From: Copromyces sp. CBS 386.78
Lineage: Eukaryota; Ascomycota; Sordariomycetes; Sordariales; Sordariaceae
Direction of reading: 5' to 3'
DNA: 64,000 bases
Assembly (NCBI GenBank): GCA_030685235.1
Contig: MU839172.1
Span: 117,306 to 181,305 of the forward strand
The notes under the pieces are model-generated. The model searched no databases. It was not told the origin of the DNA and was given only the letters and a program-made list of their open reading frames with translations. Below, piece by piece: positions 60,414 to 64,000 of this stretch (positions are counted from its first letter, which is position 1; every line of letters begins with the position of its first letter). A program made the translations under genes and the position numbers.

Positions 60414-60484
60414 CGTCGATACGGGAATTGAACTTATTATTTTAAAAGTTATACCCTTATATATAATTATTATACTTATCGATA
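60414..60484 (-). pseudogene. RIP-damaged tRNA-like sequence, 71 nt
   Basis: Read on the minus strand, all four arms of a tRNA can be placed. The acceptor stem is TATCGAT with ATCGACG (5 Watson-Crick pairs plus one G-U). The D stem is GTAT with ATAT. The anticodon stem is TAAGG with TTTTA around the loop GTATAAC. The T loop is TTCAATT between ATAAG and CCCGT. Most mismatches are explained by C-to-T or G-to-A changes, and the D loop AATAATT would be AATGGTT before mutation. The anticodon reads ATA, or GTA (tyrosine) if the first base was G. It is unlikely to be functional. Confidence 0.5.
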
Positions 60485-62040
60485 ATTTTCGTATTTAAAT
60501 TTCTTTATAATTATCGACTATTATTAGTTTAATAATAGTAACGTTATAATTTCTAACTATAAGGGTACTAATAAGGATTAAAGCGTTATTAATATAAAGT
60601 TAGGGGGAAATAATTAGGAGTAATAAACATTAGACGTCTATATAAATAATTAATACCAATTAAAAGATATTATTAAAAATAGGTATAAACGCAATAGCTA
60701 TAAGGAATTTAAATATATTAATAATAAGGGCGGGGTCGGTAATAGGGGTAATACTAGGGAAATTGAAATTGAAAGCGTTTACCGCTTAAAAGGTTATTTA
60801 ATTAGGGCTAATATCGCGGAATTTATACTAAATATATTAAATTACTTTATAATTAATTAATTCGTTAATTCGCGAGAGAAGACGTAAAGCTATTTATAAA
60901 GGGTATAAATATTAGTACGAAATTTAACGGCATATTAGTAAAGGATTTTAATAATTATAATACTAGCGGGAATAGCCGTTCTAAATTTAATAATAATATA
61001 TACTAATTTTTAAAAAGCGTAGACTAAATTGTAAAATATAGGAGGGAGGTTGTAAAAGCGGTTACTAACGTTAATTTAATAATAATTCGAATATTATATA
61101 GGATAATTAGTTAAGAAAATAAAAGAAAAAGAAAATTAGAATTAAAAATTAAAAAATTAAAAAAGAAGAAAAGGGATTTATAAATTAGGATATAAATATA
61201 TTTAGCTACTGTTTCTATTATAGCGGTAATAAGGGTATTAAAGGGTAGGACTACTATAGCGTTTATAGTATCCTAAATAAATTAAACGTAAGGGGCTTTA
61301 CGAATATTATTAAATAAAAAGTAAGAATAGGATTAATAGAATAAATAAAGGAGAGGACTTATTTAATATCGATATAGAAGGTAACGAACTAATAAGTACA
61401 GAAAAATTATTAATAAATAGTAAAAAAGGTAATTATATTATTAGTAATAATATATTAATTAATAACGTACGTAGAAAGGAGAAGAGAAGAAGAAAAGAAA
61501 AAGGGGAAGGAAAATAAGTTTTTATAAAAGAATTAAAAGGATATAACTAAAAAAATTCAAAGTAGGGCTAAAAATAAAATTAAATAATTAAAGGGGTACA
61601 TAAAGAAATAAAGACGGGAAGATAGGACGATAGGGGGTAGAAAATAAAGTAAAAAGGCGGATAGAAGGCGAAATTGAAGGTTAGGATAAAGGGGATTAGA
61701 TAGTAGTAAGAGATAAGGAAATAGGGAGAAGGAGATAGGACGATAAAAGTTAGGAAGTAGGTTAAAAAAGTAAATTAAAAATAAATTAAATAAGCGGGAT
61801 AAGAAAAAGAAAAATTAATAAAGGGTAAGCCTTTAGGACTAAAAATAATAATATTATAGTAAAAAAGAAAGTATAGCGTTCGGGGGTAGAAAAAAACTAG
61901 TACGGCCGTAAACGCCGGCCGATAATTTCGGCGATAAACTACTTCGGGTATAGAAGAAGACGGATTATAAGCAGAAAATTCGGCTACGGAGAAAGGATCG
62001 CTAGATTAGGGACTTAAGTATAGAGGTTTTTAAGATAGAA

Positions 62041-62060
62041 ATTTATAAGGGAGGGATTCG
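62041..62060 (+). other. Polypurine tract of the retrotransposon
   Basis: AAGGGAGGG followed by ATTCG lies directly before the 3' LTR, the position of the plus-strand primer in LTR retrotransposons. Confidence 0.7.
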
Positions 62061-62358
62061 TATTAGGTCGCTAGGGATTTATTAATTAGCTAGCTTTATA
62101 GAAGCTCGGGGCGAAATATTAGAAGGCAACGAATTATTCTAATTAACGCTACATCGTAGCGTCGGGCAACGGTAATATTATTCCGGCCTTAACTATTATA
62201 GGATTAAAGGAGTAATATTATAAATAATTACTTCCGTTAACTCTAGAGTAAAAAAATTAGGCTTTAATTCATCTCTTACTCTCCCCCCTAATTTAATTTC
62301 CCTACGTACTTGCCCTATCCGTAGTCACCTCGACCTACCTACCTCTACCATCCTAACA
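62061..62358 (+). repeat. 3' LTR, 298 bp
   Basis: It starts TATTAGGTCGCTAGGG (TG changed to TA) and ends ATCCTAACA. It has the same length as the 5' LTR. Differences between the two that I checked are all transitions. Confidence 0.92.
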
Positions 62359-62363
62359 ACTTC
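62359..62363. repeat. Target-site duplication, right copy (ACTTC)
   Basis: ACTTC immediately follows the 3' LTR and matches 53,926-53,930. This proves that both ends of the insertion are preserved. Confidence 0.9.
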
Positions 62364-63890
62364 CTTATATCCCCCTTAATTCAAAATTAAAATTAACTAA
62401 ATTTAATTTAAAGTCAAAATTAAATTTAGCTATTCTAATCTACTATTAACGAAGAAGAGGAATCCGAAGCCGTTAAAGGATTAACGCCTAACCGACCCAA
62501 ATCCCCGACTAGTTTAAATTTAAATACTTCGGAAATTATACTAATTAATAAAAAATAAGCCAACTTATTAGCCGCTACCTTCGAAAGAGTAAAAACAGCT
62601 TCTAACTAGGATACAGTAAATTTAATCGTACAAACCTTCGCCAAATATAAGGTAAATCCCCTTATTACACTAGCGCAACCACCCAATAATTCGTCGTCTA
62701 CATTATTAAAGGTATTAAACGTAAGGTATTTCAACCCCTCTTTTAACAACCTATTTAGAACGGGAATTATAATAAATAAAAAAGATACTAAATATTACGA
62801 TATATATATATTTTATAATAGACTTCTTACCTTCGAAAAGACATATAGCGAAAAGGAAGTTTAAAAAGTCTGGACTTAATACTTATAAAGCCTAATATTA
62901 ATTTAGCATTCCTATATCCTTTTTAACAATAACCGAAAGTTCCTATTAATAGGACGAATCGAAATCATTTATAATAAATTGAAAAAATATTTCAAAATCG
63001 ACTATTCAAACGCTATAAATTATTTTCGTAAATCCAAATTCACTTTATACAATATAGTAAATAGGAAAGATATTACCTTATTTATCTAAACTATTATTAA
63101 GAATACTAAAGCTTACGATTTCCCCGAACATACCCAAATAATTACCACTTTTAAAACTCTTAATAGCGAAATCCAATCCGAATTAAATAAATTAAAAATA
63201 AATACAACATTAAATACTTTTTTTGAAAATATTTAAAATAGGGAAAGCGTTTTAAAACGTAGAATTCAATAATAGAGACTAATATCCAATTCGTTAAAGA
63301 TTCAACCCCAATATTAAAATAACTAGGCTAATTAAAATTAACGAAGCGGCTTTAATAAGTAGAATCTTAATAACCAGAATTATAATTATACTAACCCAAC
63401 TTACAACTAATTAAACTAAACTTAGAACTAAATTACGAATAAATTTTTATATACCTCGTACAATAATTCTAACCTAATTTCGTACAGCAATTCCAACTTA
63501 ACTCCGTATAGCAACTCCAACCCAATTCTATATAGTAATTTTAACTTAGCAAATCGACTACGGCAACCTTTGATCCCTAAGAATTATTAACTACCGGCCC
63601 CCCCTAGTAGAAGTAGAGGCTACTACGCTAACATTAAATAAACAATTAATAAAATAACTCTTAAATCGACTAAATTTTACTAAGTTTACATTAAAAATAT
63701 AATAGAAATAAATAAATATATTATTAATAGAATTAATATCGAAGACGGAAATTATATTAATAATAATTATATTTATAACGAAATTTAAAACGTATATTAC
63801 TTCACAATTATAAAAAGCGCTTCGGCTATATATTAATACTATTACTACCCTTAAAATTTCCTTAATAGGAATAAACTTCACTAATACGCC
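62364..63890 (+). pseudogene. RIP-mutated gag-like relic of an older element
   Basis: Right of the gypsy insertion, one frame still reads as long pieces of a hydrophilic protein, for example FFENI, DYSNAINYFRKSKFTLYN and FPEHTQIITTFKTLNSEIQS, broken by stops. The composition and layout resemble a retrotransposon gag protein. A 24-bp tandem repeat and a basic SRSRGYY segment follow. No reverse transcriptase comes after it: RIP-type composition stops at about 63,900. It is thus a truncated or non-autonomous element, and the host sequence of the gypsy insertion. Confidence 0.5.
63457..63552 (+). repeat. 24-bp tandem repeat, four units
   Basis: Four 24-bp units (63,457, 63,481, 63,505, 63,529) of the form CGTACAGCAATTCCAACTTA-CTC. 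The unit is a multiple of three, so it encoded an eight-residue Tyr/Ser/Asn/Pro-rich repeat in the gag-like relic. Confidence 0.75.
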
Positions 63891-63899
63891 GCATTATAT

Positions 63900-64000
63900 T
63901 ATAAGAAGAGAAAGTCTTTTCGCACTGCCCTCAATGTCTTCATACACTGCTCCTCCACTTTAATTTTTTTTTTGGACCAATAATCTCACACGCATCCATT
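63900..64000. other. Return to non-RIP sequence at the right edge
   Basis: CA and TG dinucleotides reappear (CACTGCCCTCAATG, CATACACTG) and the composition becomes ordinary. No gene is visible in the last 100 bases. Confidence 0.6.

Larger units (their letters stand above)
59641..62040. other. Internal 3' region of the retrotransposon, no recognised domain
   Basis: About 2.4 kb lies between the end of integrase and the polypurine tract. It is purine-rich in its last kilobase. It contains a short tandem array (59,955-60,125) and a tRNA-like sequence (60,414-60,484). RIP has removed any open frame. Whether it was an extra gene, captured DNA or an old insertion cannot be told by eye. Confidence 0.6.
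53931..62358 (+). mobile_element. Ty3/gypsy-type LTR retrotransposon, complete in structure, RIP-inactivated
   Basis: An 8,428-bp element with two 298-bp LTRs, a 5-bp target duplication, a polypurine tract before the 3' LTR, a gag region with a zinc-knuckle relic, and pol relics in the order reverse transcriptase, RNase H, integrase. That order defines the Ty3/gypsy type. All frames are broken by stops that fit C-to-T and G-to-A changes. The region from about 59,640 to 62,040 adds about 2.4 kb without a recognised domain. It is inserted in an older RIP-mutated repeat. Confidence 0.92.

Noticed and set aside
63591..63881. A 96-codon minus-strand frame in the RIP block
   Set aside because: Ile/Asn-rich translation of AT-rich DNA, antisense to the gag-like relic.

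Overview
The window reads as nuclear DNA of a filamentous ascomycete of the Sordariales, in or close to the Neurospora/Sordaria group. The introns are short (about 50-110 nt, GTRNGT donors, CTRAC-like branch sites), the plasma-membrane H+-ATPase is nearly the Neurospora pma-1 protein as I remember it, and the right-hand 11 kb carries the mark of RIP (repeat-induced point mutation): AT-rich, CpA/TpG-poor, full of transition mutations. Several conservative differences from the N. crassa H+-ATPase I remember suggest a relative rather than the N. crassa reference, but that rests on memory.

Layout. 0-1.6 kb: 5' part of a DCAF4/WDR21-like WD40 gene (minus), running off the left edge. 3.1-6.1 kb: pma-1 (minus), preceded by an unusually long upstream stretch with no ATG on its sense strand. 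6.9-23.0 kb: about 16 kb with no gene I can support; it holds a 383-bp MITE with 3-bp target duplications and one doubtful 393-codon open frame. 23.0-28.6 kb: mitochondrial citrate/2-oxoglutarate carrier (YHM2 type) and mitochondrial citrate synthase, both minus strand, separated by 2.7 kb that contains a 10-N assembly gap with duplicated flanks. 31.4-37.9 kb: two convergent genes for RNA polymerase II CTD-binding transcription-termination factors, Seb1/Nrd1 (plus) and Pcf11 (minus). 39.4-52.0 kb: a four-helix membrane protein (DUF7598-like), a 62-aa SERF/4F5 protein, a secreted cupredoxin, an SMN homologue, and an FGGY carbohydrate kinase with a probable 10-nt micro-exon and a 51-A homopolymer in an intron. 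52.6-63.9 kb: heavily RIP-mutated repeats.

The RIP block contains one structurally complete Ty3/gypsy-type LTR retrotransposon (8,428 bp, two 298-bp LTRs, intact 5-bp target duplication ACTTC) inserted in an older RIP-mutated sequence whose right half is a gag-like relic. Decayed zinc-knuckle, reverse transcriptase, RNase H and integrase motifs are readable. About 2.4 kb between integrase and the 3' LTR has no recognised domain; it contains a short tandem array and a RIP-damaged tRNA-like sequence that can still be drawn as a cloverleaf.

Functionally, the carrier and citrate synthase act on the same metabolite (synthesis of citrate in the matrix and its exchange across the inner membrane), and Seb1 and Pcf11 act in the same step (3'-end processing and termination). 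I found no CRISPR, operon or bacterial-type system. All splice sites were inferred by eye, and positions may be off by one base in places.
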